Assembly (NCBI GenBank): GCA_021838765.1
Contig: JAKCCY010000059.1
Coordinates: 1-15,466, forward strand
Direction of reading: 5' to 3'
Source: Nitrospirota bacterium
GTDB taxonomy: Bacteria; Nitrospirota_A; Leptospirillia; Leptospirillales; Leptospirillaceae
Length of the DNA: 15,466 nt
The translations under genes and the position numbers were made by a program. The notes beneath the pieces were generated by a model, which was given only the letters and a program-made list of their open reading frames with translations, ran no database searches and was not told where the DNA came from. This document shows, in pieces, positions 7,910 through 15,394 of the stretch (position 1 is its first letter; each line of letters begins with the position of its first letter).

Positions 7910-7933
7910 TGGACTAATCTGTTAGTCCAGATT
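7910..7933 (-). terminator. Overlapping palindromes at the 3' end of the PEGA-like gene
   Basis: TGGACTAA (7910-7917) and TTAGTCCA (7922-7929) form a perfect 8-bp stem. AATCTG (7916-7921) and CAGATT (7928-7933) form a second stem that shares bases with the first, so only one can form at a time. The stop codon of the minus-strand gene (7922-7924) lies within the structure. No clear U tract follows on the minus strand, so a terminator role is only probable from its position. Confidence 0.4.
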
Positions 7934-8458
7934 AACAAGAACATATTTTTTCTTTAGCTTCTTGGTCCCCATTATAATCGTGTCAACAATCTCGCCGTAA
8001 CCGTGTTTGCTTAAACGTATCAAAAAAGCGCCATCATTAGTCCAAATGGCTTTGTTTTTAACACAGATCCGTGCAGGAGTGTTTGTCAGATAGTTGCCAT
8101 TAAAAAACAGTTTTGCCGACACGTTTGTTTGAATAATGAGTGGCGTTTCATTTTTTGTGCAGACGCTACCAATCCTCCCGACATTTTTAGTATTGTTCCC
8201 CTTGGAAACACTTCGCTTGTTTTGTGTGGACTGAGGAACTGTCAAAGGTTCAGTCACTGGTGGGGCGGTTCCAATGGAAGGCGAAACAGGAGGTGGAGGC
8301 ATTGGATTTTGGCTCGGTGGCGCGGAGACCTGTGAGTTGGGGCTTTCATAGCGTTGTTCCATTTCATTAAGAAGGTCTTGCGCTGATCCAGCCAAGACAA
8401 CGCCAGAATATAATTGGATACCTGCGAGAAAAGCCATTATTATTTTTAAAATACGCAT
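7922..8458 (-). CDS. Secreted PEGA-like domain protein, proline-rich linker
   Basis: 178 residues from the ATG at 8458. An upstream in-frame ATG at 8488 would add ten residues before the signal sequence, so I prefer 8458, which has GGGTGG just upstream and begins directly with MRILKII. Residues 1-23 are a signal peptide (hydrophobic core, VVLA-GSA cleavage region), so the product is exported. A Pro/Gln/Ser-rich linker (about 40-85) follows. The C-terminal part (PLIIQTNVSAKLFFNGNYL, NTPARICV, FLIRLSKHGYGEIVDTIIM) has the spacing of a PEGA beta-sandwich: a small-residue bend, a variable-G-x-x turn, TP, then a KxGY strand. PEGA domains occur in cell-surface proteins, but no activity follows from that. 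The gene is clearly more AT-rich than its neighbours. It lies 158 nt downstream of the HNH gene on the same strand; nothing shows it belongs to that cassette. Confidence 0.65.
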   Translation of the reverse strand: MRILKIIMAFLAGIQLYSGVVLAGSAQDLLNEMEQRYESPNSQVSAPPSQNPMPPPPVSPSIGTAPPVTEPLTVPQSTQNKRSVSKGNNTKNVGRIGSVCTKNETPLIIQTNVSAKLFFNGNYLTNTPARICVKNKAIWTNDGAFLIRLSKHGYGEIVDTIIMGTKKLKKKYVLVNLD

Positions 8459-8570
8459 TTTCCACCCGAAGTTAATTTGCTGGCACATTAATTACTTCTA
8501 CATGTGTAGTATACATAATTAAAATAATTCAATCGACTTCAAGGTTCACACATATGGTATGAGTCTCAAA

Positions 8571-8610
8571 GGGGGCCCCCACTACAACCGCCTCTCATGT
8601 TTAGTGGCGG
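8571..8610. repeat. Palindrome cluster after the HNH gene
   Basis: GGGGGCCCCC (8571-8580) is a perfect 10-bp palindrome. Next to it CCGCC (8589-8593) and GGCGG (8606-8610) can pair. All lie just past the HNH stop codon (8617-8619, minus strand). They probably form RNA structure ending the cassette transcript; no U-run makes a classical terminator. Confidence 0.4.
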
Positions 8611-8616
8611 GAGCAG

Positions 8617-9216
8617 TCACATGAGCCCCTGCCTTACTATTTCCGCATGAACAAACGGAGATTTGCGTTGGAGAAAATTTAAGGAACAGTCTCCAGAGAG
8701 GTAATCATTATAATGCTGAGCACGCATCTTGTTGTTGTCAGGGCTACCCAATTTCAATCTGAGAATGGTTTTTCGGGCCGCTGCTTTCTGGATAGGACTC
8801 AATGCTGAATTGGGCATAATCTTGCCTGAAGCAAAGTTGATCGTAAAGGTATTTGGGGCCAGCTTTATGGGATCCAGCACGTCATCAAATTTATTCTTGT
8901 TGCGATTCGGTCCCAGGCATGAAAGTCGATAGTTTGACCATTCATATGCATCTCCGGCATTCTGCGACTTTGAAGTGAAATGATCGGTAGATGCAGCGCC
9001 TGTACTCCACTCGAAAAAAATCGAGAGGTAAGCACAGATCCCGGAATAGGCCTCCCATAGCTGTTTATTTGAACGTGACCAATAGTTCGGAAGATTGGAG
9101 GCTTTTGGTGGTGCAGCGTTAAGAGCTATCCCCTGTGCTCTGAGCCACCCATGACCTTTCTGGCGGACTTCAGTATCAAAGTCAGCAGGTTCAGGCTGAA
9201 GAGTCACAGGGATCAT
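8617..9216 (-). CDS. HNH endonuclease, effector partner of the adjacent ATPase (Septu PtuB-like)
   Basis: 199 residues from the ATG at 9216, which overlaps the ATPase stop as ATGA. A longer frame reaches back to 9252, but the overlap start gives the family-like N-terminus MIPVTLQPEPADFDTEVRQK and is preferred. The nuclease core shows D78-H79-F80, then YEWSNYRLSC (91-100, with Asn95), PNRNK (103-107) and DDVLDP (111-116). This is the spacing of a beta-beta-alpha-metal HNH fold, with His79 as likely catalytic base. The C-x2-C pairs of many zinc-bound HNH proteins are absent (CAYL, CLGP). By knowledge of the family, such nucleases paired with an ATPase act in two-gene anti-phage systems of Septu type and cut DNA or RNA when the ATPase senses infection. 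Translational coupling to the ATPase supports a working complex. The exact system type and target are inference. Confidence 0.8.
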   Translation of the reverse strand: MIPVTLQPEPADFDTEVRQKGHGWLRAQGIALNAAPPKASNLPNYWSRSNKQLWEAYSGICAYLSIFFEWSTGAASTDHFTSKSQNAGDAYEWSNYRLSCLGPNRNKNKFDDVLDPIKLAPNTFTINFASGKIMPNSALSPIQKAAARKTILRLKLGSPDNNKMRAQHYNDYLSGDCSLNFLQRKSPFVHAEIVRQGLM

Positions 9217-10493
9217 CTGAGCCACCCTTTTTTGTCGCAGATAGCTCGCCATCGAAACAAGAATTCGTCCTTAGGTCCTAATGCTCGGACTAGTTTTTCA
9301 TGCATTTCGGAAATCTGTTTTTCTGTCAGCTGATCTTTATCCAATAGCGTCGAGGCCTCTTCAACAAGGCGCTCATACTCAATGGGACGGCCACTTTTTA
9401 AATCAAATGCCTCACTGACCAGCCATGTTGCGGCATCGCCATGCTTTTCAAAGTCACGGTGGCGCAGAATCACCTTTTTGTGTTCGAAATCCAGGTCAAA
9501 CCAGGCATCCTGCTGCGCGTCAAATAACGGTTCCACAGATGCCATGATCAGCGGTGAGTGCGTAGCAGTGATCAATTGAACTTCCGCGCTCCTGGTCAGT
9601 TTTTCCATAACGGAAAGCAACGCTGGAACAATACTGCGCTGCCATCCTGGGTGGAGATGAGATTCGATTTCGTCAATCAGAAAGGTGATTTGCTTTGAGG
9701 CAGGTTCTCCGAGTTGTTTTGCCGCTTGCTTGTGTTCTTCCCATGTCCAAACAAGAAAATATGCCAAAGCCATGATTCGTCGCATTCCCGATGACGCATG
9801 AACAACAGCCACATCCTGTTGATAGGGCATACGAATCGTTGGAATGTCGCGGACATCATCCAGACCTATTCTCGTTAAACTGCCTGGTTCCATCTTTTCG
9901 TTGGCAGAGGGCGACAGGACTTCCAGAACTTGTTTGAGATGCTTGAATGGTGTACCACGCTCCTTTTGCCACCCGGCCCAGTCACGTATCAGACCATTAC
10001 ATAGCCAGCCGCCATTTTCATCCTGGAGGCCGTCCCAAACCTCTTTTGGGCTGAAAACGTAGGCAGGAACACGTTCCTGCACATCCAGACCATCACGAGT
10101 AAGCCAGTAATTTCTATTGGGGTCCCAAACTGCAAAACTGCCATCCGACATGGCATACAGGACAAGCCCCGGGTTTGCAGCTCGTCCCGGTTTGCCGGTC
10201 CACGTCTGCTCTTTTCGGAGAAAACTGCTTTCGTAGCGTTCCTCTTTACTCTTGCTGCTAAAAGAGAAGCTGATCTTGGCTTCTCCGTCCGAGGCAGGCA
10301 GCGCTTTTTTCCCGGCAGTCAGTTTCGGGTTAATTTCAGCGGGCCACCTGCGAGTCAGTGCCCACCAGACAATATCCAGGAGAAAACTCTTGCCCAAGCC
10401 GTTATCTCCGGTCAGAAGATTCAACCGCTTTCCAAATTCCAGATCCATTTTGGACGCTGGTCCGATATTGGATATTTTGAGATGCTTAATCAT
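9213..10493 (-). CDS. ABC/OLD-type AAA ATPase of a Septu-like defence cassette (PtuA-like)
   Basis: 426 residues. The ATG at 10493 has AAGGAGAG upstream on the complement. Walker A is GDNGLGKS (29-36). The ABC-signature-like segment is HASSGMRR (232-239), followed by IMALAYFLVW. Walker B is TFLIDEIESHLHP with Asp274 and the catalytic Glu275. The switch histidine is in TATHSP (His312). All residues needed for ATP hydrolysis are visible. The protein lacks the long coiled coil of SMC/RecN, and no TOPRIM nuclease domain of OLD proteins is evident after the H-loop, so it should rely on the HNH partner for cleavage. It overlaps that gene by 4 nt. Together they match the ATPase plus HNH pairing of Septu; the same pair also occurs as a retron effector, but no reverse transcriptase is present here. 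Its start codon overlaps the stop of an upstream coding remnant. Confidence 0.85.
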   Translation of the reverse strand: MIKHLKISNIGPASKMDLEFGKRLNLLTGDNGLGKSFLLDIVWWALTRRWPAEINPKLTAGKKALPASDGEAKISFSFSSKSKEERYESSFLRKEQTWTGKPGRAANPGLVLYAMSDGSFAVWDPNRNYWLTRDGLDVQERVPAYVFSPKEVWDGLQDENGGWLCNGLIRDWAGWQKERGTPFKHLKQVLEVLSPSANEKMEPGSLTRIGLDDVRDIPTIRMPYQQDVAVVHASSGMRRIMALAYFLVWTWEEHKQAAKQLGEPASKQITFLIDEIESHLHPGWQRSIVPALLSVMEKLTRSAEVQLITATHSPLIMASVEPLFDAQQDAWFDLDFEHKKVILRHRDFEKHGDAATWLVSEAFDLKSGRPIEYERLVEEASTLLDKDQLTEKQISEMHEKLVRALGPKDEFLFRWRAICDKKGWLR

Positions 10494-10638
10494 GACAAAC
10501 TCTCCTTCACCTCCCGAGCGGCGTGTTTTTTGTCCAGTGCCAGGTGGTGATCGTTGATGCGGTTGCCGTCAAAGACGTGGCACCAGGGGAAGCGGCCAGC
10601 CCATCAGGTTTTGGATCGGCAGTGTCGATCATGAGCAT
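10490..10638 (-). pseudogene. 3' remnant of a lost or broken gene upstream of the ATPase
   Basis: On the minus strand, 10603-10490 reads as 37 sense codons ending in TGA. The reading includes WCHVFDGNRINDHH and LDKKHAAREVKESLS, protein-like and charged, and its stop overlaps the ATPase start as ATGA. This frame has an in-frame TGA at 10606-10604 and no ATG of its own at a sensible place. A second frame just upstream (ATG at 10638 or 10632, MLMIDTADPKPDGLA) could be the same protein before a frameshift near 10600. The tight overlap, typical of co-translated genes, argues that a partner gene was truncated. I cannot name the family. A chance open frame is the alternative. Confidence 0.45.
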
Positions 10639-10885
10639 GCGAATGTCATGCGTTCATGATTTCTCCGAGGCAGGATCGGATTCTTCACCTGGAAAAGCTC
10701 CGGGAAAGATCAATGAAAATAGCAGGAACGAACAATTCCAAGTGATTATTGCCTTTTTGCCGAGAAAAACTCAACTTTCCCCTTTTTTGTGGTCTCGACT
10801 TCACTCTGTTCTGCTCTCATAATGAAAAAAATGATTTTTTTATTTTATATCCGATTCGGACGTATGGATCATTCCCTTATTCCTG
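10494..10885. other. Divergent intergenic region between defence cassette and GGDEF gene
   Basis: About 390 bp. The part next to the ATPase holds the coding remnant (10490-10638) and an inverted repeat (10628-10660). The part at about 10740-10870 is AT-rich (runs of T and A, TTTTATAT near 10844-10850) and probably carries the promoter of the GGDEF gene, but I could not find a clear -35/-10 pair for either direction. No intact gene is supported here. Confidence 0.5.
10628..10660. repeat. Imperfect 12-bp inverted repeat
   Basis: ATCATGAGCATG (10628-10639) pairs with CATGC-GT-TCATGAT (10647-10660), leaving a 2-nt bulge and a 7-nt loop, CGAATGT. It sits at the upstream edge of the coding remnant, about 135 bp before the ATPase start. 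It could be an operator or a small structured RNA element for the cassette, or a scar of the event that truncated the upstream gene. Confidence 0.45.
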
Positions 10886-11980
10886 ATGAGACGATTGCCA
10901 ATGGTTGTTGATTCTTTCCGCGTTCTTAAAGAATTGTTGCGCGAAACGTCCTTGTTGACCGGGAACGAGTTTTTTCAGACGGCAACCCGGATCCTTGGCC
11001 GGCTATTAAACGCGGACTTCGTTTTTATCGCATATGTGAAAGAATCAGGCAGCGGCGAAATGGAAGTGTTGGGATCCTGGAAGGGGGGAAAAGATCTGGG
11101 TGTCTGGTCATTTCAGTTGCCCGGAACACCGTGCGAACTGATTTATGAAAATCAGAACAATGACTGGAATACCCTTAAGGTAGGCAGATCGGTATGCCTG
11201 AACGAAATGCTAAGGGATCGCTTTACCAGTGCCCGGGATACAAACTATGCGGTATTTGTGGGTGTCCCTATGAGAAATGCCAGTCAACATCTGGTTGGTC
11301 ACATTGCTTTGTTCTATGAAAAGCCATGGGACAGTCCGCTTCATCAGGAGAGCGTTGTTGAGTTGGTGGAGCTTTTTTCCTACAAGGTGCAGTCTGAGCT
11401 CAACAGGTATTTTTTGGAAAAAGAAAGAACAAGCACGTTGCGGGAGCTTGAAAAAGTCAATCAAATCCTTGAACAGGAAACGATTACAGACCCGCTCACC
11501 CATGCGTATAACCGGAGATATTTTTCCCGGCGGATGCAGGAGATCTACTGCCAGTCCTGGGAGGTTGTTTCCAGATACGCATTGCTGATCATCGATATAG
11601 ATCATTTTAAGTTCATCAACGACCAGTATGGCCACGATATTGGAGACAGGGTCCTGAGCCATTTTTCGACTATAATGATGAAAAATTGCAGGACGGATGT
11701 GGAGCTGCTGTTTCGCATCGGCGGTGAGGAGTTTGCTGTTTTGTCCAGGGGGATTGATCAGCCATCAAGTCTTCAACGGTTTGGCGAACGGATCAATCAG
11801 GCATTCAGGACAACTCCCATAGAGGAGATTTCCAACAAGGCATTGACTGTCAGCATTGGAGGTGCATTTCCGGTGTTGGGAGACACTTCATGGGATTCAT
11901 TGTACAAGAGAGCCGATTCGGCTTTGTATCTGGCAAAGGGGTCAGGAAGAGACCGAACCGTTATTGATGAGAGGAAGTAG
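10886..11980 (+). CDS. GAF-GGDEF diguanylate cyclase
   Basis: 364 residues, cytoplasmic (no signal peptide or membrane segment). Residues about 15-170 fit a GAF sensor (ILGRLLNADFVFIAYV, GVPMRNASQHLVGHIALFYE). A helical linker (about 172-198, ELNRYFLEKERTSTLRELEK) leads to a GGDEF domain: TDPLTHAYNRRYF (201-213), IIDIDHFKFINDQYGHDIGD (235-254), the active-site RIGGEEF (GGEEF 279-283), and LTVSIGGA with YLAKGSGRD at the end. Catalytic residues appear intact, so it should make c-di-GMP from two GTP. The inhibitory RxxD site five residues before GGEEF reads TDVE, so product inhibition is probably absent. The start is uncertain: no Shine-Dalgarno precedes 10886, and ATG at 10901 (Met6) is an alternative. 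It converges on the EAL-HDOD gene. Confidence 0.85.
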   Translation: MRRLPMVVDSFRVLKELLRETSLLTGNEFFQTATRILGRLLNADFVFIAYVKESGSGEMEVLGSWKGGKDLGVWSFQLPGTPCELIYENQNNDWNTLKVGRSVCLNEMLRDRFTSARDTNYAVFVGVPMRNASQHLVGHIALFYEKPWDSPLHQESVVELVELFSYKVQSELNRYFLEKERTSTLRELEKVNQILEQETITDPLTHAYNRRYFSRRMQEIYCQSWEVVSRYALLIIDIDHFKFINDQYGHDIGDRVLSHFSTIMMKNCRTDVELLFRIGGEEFAVLSRGIDQPSSLQRFGERINQAFRTTPIEEISNKALTVSIGGAFPVLGDTSWDSLYKRADSALYLAKGSGRDRTVIDERK

Positions 11981-12283
11981 AAGTTCATTCTGGAGATTTT
12001 CGTTTTTTAACCTAAAAATCGCCGTCAATCTTTGCCGTTCAGGGCAGAGATACAAGGCGCGCTCAGTCGCTCCTGATCTGGAGCGACTCCGGAAAAGGTG
12101 AACCAGGAAGACCCTTTCTCTTTGCCAGTCTGTTTCCTGACCCGAACTTGAGTGCCCGCTGCCTGGTATGGAGTTGACCCGCTGAAAGGCGTTTCGGGCG
12201 GTCTGTCCCGGAGGAATGAATATCCGGTATATATCGAACAGCAAGATTCCGCCTTGGAGGGCGAGTTTTGTTTGCGTATCTGA
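11981..12283. other. Convergent intergenic region with perfect inverted repeat
   Basis: About 300 bp between two convergent stop codons, with no supported gene; short open frames here have no family-like content. AGTCGCTCC (12065-12073) and GGAGCGACT (12080-12088) form a perfect 9-bp stem with a 6-nt loop, TGATCT. No T-run follows on either strand, so it is not a textbook terminator, though its position between convergent genes suits transcription ending. Confidence 0.5.
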
Positions 12284-13546
12284 TCAATGTTCCAGCAGAG
12301 AGAATGTCCTGACAATATCATCCGCCCAGAACATTGCTTCGCTCAGGGCAATGGCAATGACCTCCTCCGGCAGGGGGATCAACGACAAAAGATTTTCCAA
12401 TTCTTTTTGGTCCGAATGTTCAAGAGAGCGGGAAAGGGCAAGGAGCGTTCCCAGGAAGCCGGTGCCATTTTTCAGGGCCTCCCGTAAATCATTCATCGGC
12501 GGGAGGTCTTGCAGAAGCTCTTCGGCCGGACTCCCCATCAGACTTTCGGAAAAGGAAAGCATGCCGGTCATGAAGGCCTGGTCGGAGTCTGTTTTTTCCC
12601 TGTGGATCGACTCTTCAGAAATGATTTCCATGAACCTTGCCCGGGTAATGGCAATCTGGAAAACAGTCCGGGCATAGAGATTTTCTGAAGAAGACCGTGA
12701 AAAAAGAAGAAGCTCGATCCATCGTTTTATATGAGTCTGTCCCAGAGAAATAATGGCTTGTCGGAGCCCGGTGATCTTTCCCGTTGCACCTCTTCCGGCA
12801 ATGTTCGCGATCTTGATCAGGGAAATCGACAGTTCTATATGGGGCTTGATCGCATCATGGACTTCACTGATTTCGCCGTCGGCAAGAATAATGGACAGGA
12901 TTTTAAGCAGGGCAGGATAAAGAGGATCCTTTTTGCGGTATTCGAGAATAACCGGACGGGAAAAGAAAAAACCCTGAAAAAAGGAAAAGCCCAGATCCAT
13001 GGCGAGTCCATGCTGTTCATGGTCTTCCACCTTTTCAGCGACCAGCGAAATTTTTTTCTGTAAAAGGGATCGGGCAAGCAGTTCGATGTCAGGGAGCGAA
13101 ACTTTCTGGAAATCGACCTTGATGAAATCCATAAGCGTTATCAGTGGTTCCCATGTCAGCAAATCCCCGGCATAATCGTCCAGTGCAAGGCGATAGCCCT
13201 TCATCTTGAGTTCCTGGCACCGTTTGATCACCTCTTCTGTCACGGGCACCGTCTCAAGTATTTCAAGGATGAAATGGTCGGGGGAAAGGAGAAAGATGAG
13301 GTCGCTCATCAGGAAATCTTCCCCGATGTTGATAAATCCCGGAACTCCTCCCAAAACCCGTTCTACCCCCAGTCCTGTCAGGGTATTGGCTATGACCTGG
13401 GCTGTGGCGCGGGAATTGTTCGTGATGGAGGCTTCTGTTTTGCCGGCGGTCCGGAACAGAAGTTCATACGCAAAAATATCATTTTTGCGATCGAGGATGG
13501 CCTGACGCCCCAGAAAGGCTACGTCAGGAATACTTCCCGTGCTCAT
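12284..13546 (-). CDS. EAL-HDOD domain signalling protein (YuxH/CdgJ type)
   Basis: 420 residues from the ATG at 13546, which has CAGGAGAGG directly upstream; a GTG at 13561 in the same frame lies before that ribosome site and is rejected. Residues about 8-200 form an EAL domain of the YuxH kind: FLGRQAILDR, YELLFR (27-32) in place of EAL, FINI (Asn73), EILE (Glu97), LDDYAG (Asp123-124), IKVD (Lys143), AEKVE (170-174) and FFQGFFFSRP (Gln191). Most catalytic positions of c-di-GMP phosphodiesterases are thus present, but loop 6 (DYAGD rather than DFGTG) differs, so activity is uncertain. Residues about 205-410 are an HDOD domain (LSISLIKIANIAGRG, ITGLRQAIISLGQTHIKRW), a scaffold without the HD catalytic pair. 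Such proteins influence motility and c-di-GMP signalling. It lies 50 nt after the chemoreceptor gene and is probably co-transcribed with it. Confidence 0.85.
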   Translation of the reverse strand: MSTGSIPDVAFLGRQAILDRKNDIFAYELLFRTAGKTEASITNNSRATAQVIANTLTGLGVERVLGGVPGFINIGEDFLMSDLIFLLSPDHFILEILETVPVTEEVIKRCQELKMKGYRLALDDYAGDLLTWEPLITLMDFIKVDFQKVSLPDIELLARSLLQKKISLVAEKVEDHEQHGLAMDLGFSFFQGFFFSRPVILEYRKKDPLYPALLKILSIILADGEISEVHDAIKPHIELSISLIKIANIAGRGATGKITGLRQAIISLGQTHIKRWIELLLFSRSSSENLYARTVFQIAITRARFMEIISEESIHREKTDSDQAFMTGMLSFSESLMGSPAEELLQDLPPMNDLREALKNGTGFLGTLLALSRSLEHSDQKELENLLSLIPLPEEVIAIALSEAMFWADDIVRTFSLLEH

Positions 13547-13596
13547 AACCTCTCCTGACACAAAATCACCGATTTTAGGATTGGATTGGCGTTCAT

Positions 13597-15216
13597 CTAG
13601 ACCGTAAACCTTACAACCGCATTTTTGAGACTCTCAGAATTTCCCCGGACGCTCTGAACATGCTCGCCCATTTTGCCGGAGACTTTTTCCATCGCATCGA
13701 ACCCCTGCATGGAGCGGACAAGAAGGTTTTGGGCCTCCTTGATGGCTTTGAGCTGACTTTCCACGCTGGACTTTAAATCCACAAGAACATGTTTTGAGAT
13801 GGAAGAGATTTCGCTGCTGATCAATCCAATGCTTCCCTGGGCTGTCTGATAGTCCCTTTCACTCTCACGGACGATCATGACCGACTGTTCGAGGGAGGTG
13901 GACAACGTGGCAATGTCCTTTTGAACCGTCTGGACAATGGACTGAATGGTATCGATCGAGTGGCTGGTGGTCTCGGCAAGCTTTCTCACTTCGTCGGCAA
14001 CAACTGCAAATCCCCGGCCCTGTTCTCCGGCTCTGGCCGCTTCAATGGCAGCATTGAGCGCCAAAAGGTTTGTCTGGTCGGCAATCATCCGGATTTCCGT
14101 CACGATGTTCCCGATTTCCTCTGACCGGCTCACCAGGCTTTCCATGGTTTTCTGACCATCCGTTATGCAGGTTGTCACCTGGAAGACTGAACCGAAGGCG
14201 CCCCGTATCGATGAGACACATGTCTCGGAGGTTTCCTGGGCACGCTTTGTGCTCTCGGCTGTCTCTCCGAATGTTCGGGAGAGGGTTGATGCGTCTTTGA
14301 TCATTTGGTCTGCTGTATCGGTAAAGGTGGAGAATTCGCTTTTCAGATCGATGAGCCTGTTGGTCAGGGAAGAAGAGCTTTCTTCAAGACTGCCTGAAAG
14401 CCCATTGATTCCGTCGACTTCGCGATGGACAGAGCGGATCAGTTCGGCCATCTGCGTGACCGCCTGCCGCATTTCACCGATGATCTGCCCGAACTCGTCC
14501 TTCTGATGAGAGAGCTGGCCTCCTTCCGTTGTGGCAAGATTTCCTTTGGCCATTTTATCCATTTCCATTCTGACAGTCGACACGCCTGCCGAAACGGACC
14601 GGATAATTCCCACACCCAGAAACAGCGTTGTCCCGATCAGAATGATCGAAAGAAAAATGGACAGCCTGATAGAGCGGGAAACCTCTATGTTCCCTTTTTT
14701 GGCAAGATCGGAGATCAGGTGCTCGTTGTAACTCTGGATAACCAGGGCGGAAGACTTGTAGGTATTGAAAGATTGATGAAAGGATCCTTCGTAGATTGTC
14801 TGGGCTGCTTTTGACTGATTGGCGAAAAGAAGTGCCCGGATCTGGATTTCGGCAAAATAGAATGTTTTGCGAGCGGCGGTCAGATGTTGGGCATAAACCT
14901 GTCCCGCTGCTCCAACCATTGAATCCGAAAGAAGGCGGATCAGTTTTTTGTCTTTCCTGTCGAGGTCCATTGTTTTCCTGAGAAGCTTTTTCCGGAAGTC
15001 GGTATCGCTGGTATACAGGGCGACCTCAAGGGCTCCCTGAAGGGCCTCCACATGGAGTGTGAGACGTGAAGCAATATTGGTTGTCTCCTGAAGCGCGATC
15101 GATTCAGCCATGATTTTTTGGGTTTTCTGAAAGGAGCGGAAGGTGATCACAGATGAGAAGAGAAGGATGGAAATGATGATGCCAAACATCAAGTAGAGCT
15201 TTGTTTTGATAGTCAT
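13597..15216 (-). CDS. Methyl-accepting chemotaxis protein
   Basis: 539 residues from the ATG at 15216, preceded by GGAG at 5 nt; a GTG at 15249 would add eleven residues before the first membrane segment and is less likely. Segments in order: cytoplasmic MTIKTK, TM1 (about 8-26), a periplasmic helical sensor of about 155 residues with the four-helix-bundle look (rich in Ala, Leu, Lys, no Cys), TM2 (about 184-206, [17 protein letters not shown]), HAMP (about 205-256), then the coiled-coil signalling domain. The conserved hairpin tip is unmistakable: [20 protein letters not shown] through [13 protein letters not shown] (378-415), which binds CheW and CheA. There is no C-terminal CheR-docking pentapeptide (it ends VVRFTV). 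The ligand is unknown. The downstream EAL-HDOD gene suggests a link between chemosensing and c-di-GMP. Confidence 0.93.
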   Translation of the reverse strand: MTIKTKLYLMFGIIISILLFSSVITFRSFQKTQKIMAESIALQETTNIASRLTLHVEALQGALEVALYTSDTDFRKKLLRKTMDLDRKDKKLIRLLSDSMVGAAGQVYAQHLTAARKTFYFAEIQIRALLFANQSKAAQTIYEGSFHQSFNTYKSSALVIQSYNEHLISDLAKKGNIEVSRSIRLSIFLSIILIGTTLFLGVGIIRSVSAGVSTVRMEMDKMAKGNLATTEGGQLSHQKDEFGQIIGEMRQAVTQMAELIRSVHREVDGINGLSGSLEESSSSLTNRLIDLKSEFSTFTDTADQMIKDASTLSRTFGETAESTKRAQETSETCVSSIRGAFGSVFQVTTCITDGQKTMESLVSRSEEIGNIVTEIRMIADQTNLLALNAAIEAARAGEQGRGFAVVADEVRKLAETTSHSIDTIQSIVQTVQKDIATLSTSLEQSVMIVRESERDYQTAQGSIGLISSEISSISKHVLVDLKSSVESQLKAIKEAQNLLVRSMQGFDAMEKVSGKMGEHVQSVRGNSESLKNAVVRFTV

Positions 15217-15394
15217 CGGAACTCCGATCAAAATTGGTTGCTGTTTCACCGGAAATCAGGTGTACCAACTGTCGGGATGATCCATTCAATGTATTCGGAC
15301 GGAATGAATATGTTAAATGGGTCTTCCTGGAATTAAAAAATAAGTTATTTTTAGAGCCTCTTGCAAAACTCAAGTGGCTGAATGATTTTACTTA

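Noticed and set aside
10523..10822. 99-codon plus-strand frame upstream of the GGDEF gene
   Set aside because: No family resemblance or ribosome site; its antisense strand has a more protein-like remnant tied to the ATPase start.
8617..10885. Retron locus (reverse transcriptase plus msr-msd RNA) with the ATPase-HNH pair as effector
   Set aside because: No reverse transcriptase motif is present on either strand, and the inverted repeat at 10628-10660 alone is not evidence of a retron RNA.
11942..12321. Short minus-strand frames in the convergent gap
   Set aside because: No Shine-Dalgarno, no domain signal, and they overlap both flanking genes.
12207..15312. Repeated 11-mer GGAATGAATAT near 12213 and 15301
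   Set aside because: Only two copies in different contexts; best explained by chance.
15290..15318. Sigma-28 (flagellar) promoter for the chemoreceptor gene
   Set aside because: A TAAC...CCGAATA resemblance exists on the minus strand but spacing and matches are too poor to call.
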